A DNA stretch of 14,770 bases from an uncultured Collinsella sp. (GTDB lineage Bacteria; Actinomycetota; Coriobacteriia; Coriobacteriales; Coriobacteriaceae): contig UQPP01000041.1 of assembly GCA_900543025.1 (NCBI GenBank), positions 1 through 14,770 of the forward strand. Reading direction: 5' to 3'. A program made the position numbers and the translations under genes. Each line of letters starts with the position of its first letter. Position 1 is the first letter of the stretch. Of the stretch, positions 14,356 through 14,770 are shown piece after piece. The notes beneath the pieces were generated by a model that saw nothing but the letters and a program-made list of their open reading frames with translations, had not been told where the DNA came from and made no database searches.

Positions 14356-14392
14356 CTTTAGACGCTCAACGAGCTATTCGCTAAAAGCTAAA

Positions 14393-14770
14393 TTAAGCAA
14401 CGAACTTCTCGAAGTACTTGATGGTGCGGACCATCTGAGAGGTGTAAGAGTTCTCGTTGTCGTACCAAGAGGTGACCTGAACGAGGGTCTGGCCGTTGCC
14501 GAGGTCAGAGCACATGGTCTGAGTGGCGTCGAAGATGGAGCCGTGGGTCTCGCCGATGATATCGGTGGAGACGATGTCGTCCTCGTTGTAACCGAAGGTC
14601 TCGGAGATGGTGGCAGCGTAGGCCTTCATAGCGGCGTTAACCTCGTCGACGGTGACCTTCTTGTCAACGACAGCGTAGAGGTTGGTGATAGAGCCGGTCG
14701 GCGTCGGGACGCGCTGGGCGGCACCGATGAGCTTACCGTTGAGCTCGGGGAGAACCAGGCCGATGGCCTT
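14393..14770 (-). CDS. gap: Glyceraldehyde-3-phosphate dehydrogenase, C-terminal part
   Basis: The frame is open to the window edge and ends at a TAA; 125 C-terminal residues are visible. They begin KAIGLVLPELNGKL and include AAQRVPTPTGS, both strongly conserved in GAPDH, and end with SWYDNENSYTSQMVRTI, the typical C-terminal helix and NAD-contacting Asn. The enzyme oxidises glyceraldehyde 3-phosphate to 1,3-bisphosphoglycerate, the substrate of the pgk product encoded next. The N-terminal NAD-binding domain and catalytic cysteine lie outside the window, so NAD or NADP preference cannot be judged. Confidence 0.96.
   Translation of the reverse strand, partial: KAIGLVLPELNGKLIGAAQRVPTPTGSITNLYAVVDKKVTVDEVNAAMKAYAATISETFGYNEDDIVSTDIIGETHGSIFDATQTMCSDLGNGQTLVQVTSWYDNENSYTSQMVRTIKYFEKFVA

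Overview
The window most likely comes from a high-GC gut actinobacterium of the class Coriobacteriia, with Collinsella or a close relative the best guess. This is inferred from the glycolytic cluster gap-pgk-tpiA-gpmI-secG, the GC-rich codon use, and the style of the peptide transporter; no database search was possible. Every supported gene lies on the minus strand, so transcription runs from high to low coordinates.

From the right edge leftwards: the C-terminal part of gap (glyceraldehyde-3-phosphate dehydrogenase) runs off the window and is followed by a terminator. Next come pgk, tpiA and gpmI, packed tightly enough for translational coupling (pgk/tpiA overlap by 8 bases, tpiA/gpmI are 5 bases apart). 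A strong terminator closes that unit. secG, a SecYEG translocon subunit, follows with its own terminator. Then comes a complete peptide ABC importer in the order binding lipoprotein (A), permeases (B, C), ATPases (D, F). A hairpin lies between A and B, an arrangement that usually lets the binding protein be made in excess.

Between the importer and the next gene lies about 600 bases without a credible protein gene (3482-4086). It holds three unusual structures: a 209-base nested inverted repeat whose outer arm lies inside the oppF coding end, a short duplicated-arm hairpin, and a 125-base imperfect palindrome. The strong promoter of tRNA-Leu(GAG) comes last.

After tRNA-Leu and its terminator come two regulatory genes: a PAS-GAF-GAF-SpoIIE-type serine phosphatase and a protein that fuses a STAS anti-anti-sigma domain to an RsbW-like kinase domain. 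Together they look like the sensory and switch parts of a partner-switching pathway; no sigma factor is in the window. A tRNA-Gly(GCC), cut by the left edge, follows. Its promoter shares a distinctive T6-N-A6 plus TTGCG block with the tRNA-Leu promoter 3.4 kb away.

No insertion sequence, phage, CRISPR array or defence gene was seen. The protein-coding content is mostly housekeeping; the most unusual features are the intergenic palindromes, the shared tRNA promoter block and the fused switch protein.
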